Assembly (NCBI GenBank): GCA_001970955.1
Contig: MPUH01000024.1
Coordinates: forward strand, 94,672-158,671
DNA from: Stentor coeruleus
Lineage: Eukaryota > Ciliophora > Heterotrichea > Heterotrichida > Stentoridae
DNA: 64,000 nt
Direction of reading: 5' to 3'
Part shown: positions 63,655 to 64,000 of the stretch, piece by piece
How positions within the stretch are numbered: position 1 is the first letter of the stretch
How the letters are laid out: every line of letters begins with the position of its first letter
The notes under the pieces: generated by a model
The model's database searches: none
The model's input: the letters and a program-made list of their open reading frames with translations, nothing else
What the model was told of the DNA's origin: nothing
Made by a program: the position numbers and the translations under genes

Positions 63655-64000
63655 TTATTATTGGTTGAGATAATTGGCTTTTAGAATAAATAAGAAGAAT
63701 TTTTATTAGTTGTGAGGATTAGGAGATTTATTATTATAAGTTTATATGTAAATTTAGCCTGAAATATAGAGAATTATTTTATGAAGTTTTAGGTTTTATA
63801 TACTACGGGAGTATTGATAAATAGGTTAGATTATACTTTTTGAGATAAAGTTATTATATGTTTTAAGGATTATAGTATTAGATTTTATTTTTGGGGTATT
63901 ATAAAACTCCTTTTATTCACATATTATTATTATTATAATAATGTTCATTATAAGCTTAGTTTATTTTGATGGCTATATAATACTATAAGGCCATTGGAGG
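63655..64000. other. Upstream region of the LITAF-like gene
   Basis: 345 bp to the window edge, G/T-rich near the gene then AT-rich. No further gene start is visible. Confidence 0.5.

Noticed and set aside
1-64000. tRNA, rRNA, CRISPR array, telomere repeats
   Set aside because: No T-loop-like GGTTCRA stem sets, rRNA cores, regularly spaced repeats or terminal telomeric arrays were found by eye; the isolated CCCTAACTC near 27680 is a single occurrence.

Overview
This window looks like macronuclear DNA of a heterotrich ciliate, most likely Stentor. It is very AT-rich and gene-dense, and the genes are small and on both strands. TAA, TAG and TGA all behave as stops and the tryptophan codons I checked are TGG, so the standard genetic code fits. 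Interrupted frames are restored by removing GT...AG introns of exactly 15 nt, or 16 nt in one case. I found 21 such introns, and every one has A at position 10, the presumed branch point. This combination is described for Stentor. Blepharisma also has 15-nt introns but reads TGA as Trp, which does not fit here.

Layout: 0-7.4 kb holds a large IQ-motif protein that may be cut at its 5' end, a duplicated tetraspan membrane protein, a PP2C phosphatase and the meiotic recombination factor MND1. 8.3-15.7 kb holds a tandem pair of Gpt2/Sct1-type glycerol-3-phosphate acyltransferases, a zinc-type delta-aminolevulinate dehydratase (ALAD) and a sugar transporter. 16.3-24 kb holds coiled-coil or unrecognised genes and one heavily frame-broken gene. 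24.3-36.3 kb holds a Cys-rich membrane RING protein, a truncated delta-COP, a coiled-coil protein, an RPA1N plus Mis18-like fusion, several orphan genes, a dead CK1-type kinase and a lipid-anchored coiled-coil protein. 36.7-48.7 kb holds an EF-hand coiled-coil protein, a tandem pair of kelch/GCC2-GCC3 membrane receptors and a second sugar transporter. 49-64 kb holds a tail-anchored TPR protein, a RING-TRAF-ZZ-ZZ-FW (NBR1-like) protein, an LRR protein, a possible Merlin-type transposase relic, 2-aminoethylphosphonate transaminase, a MORN protein with decayed upstream sequence, a cyclic-nucleotide-type K+ channel, an ankyrin protein, a p24 cargo receptor, a LIN54-like CXC protein and a LITAF-like protein.

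The genes form no operon or single pathway; the content is ordinary eukaryotic housekeeping and signalling. Loose themes are lipid and phosphonate metabolism (two GPATs, PhnW), COPI traffic (delta-COP and a p24 protein with a KKxx tail), and local gene duplication (GPAT, kelch and transporter pairs). Each of the six single-N positions sits between near-identical 64-158 nt direct copies, so these are unmerged contig overlaps and not biology. Removing one copy restores each reading frame to a whole number of codons. The coding strand is C-rich and G-poor upstream of genes and G-rich and C-poor downstream. This skew marks transcription direction across the window.
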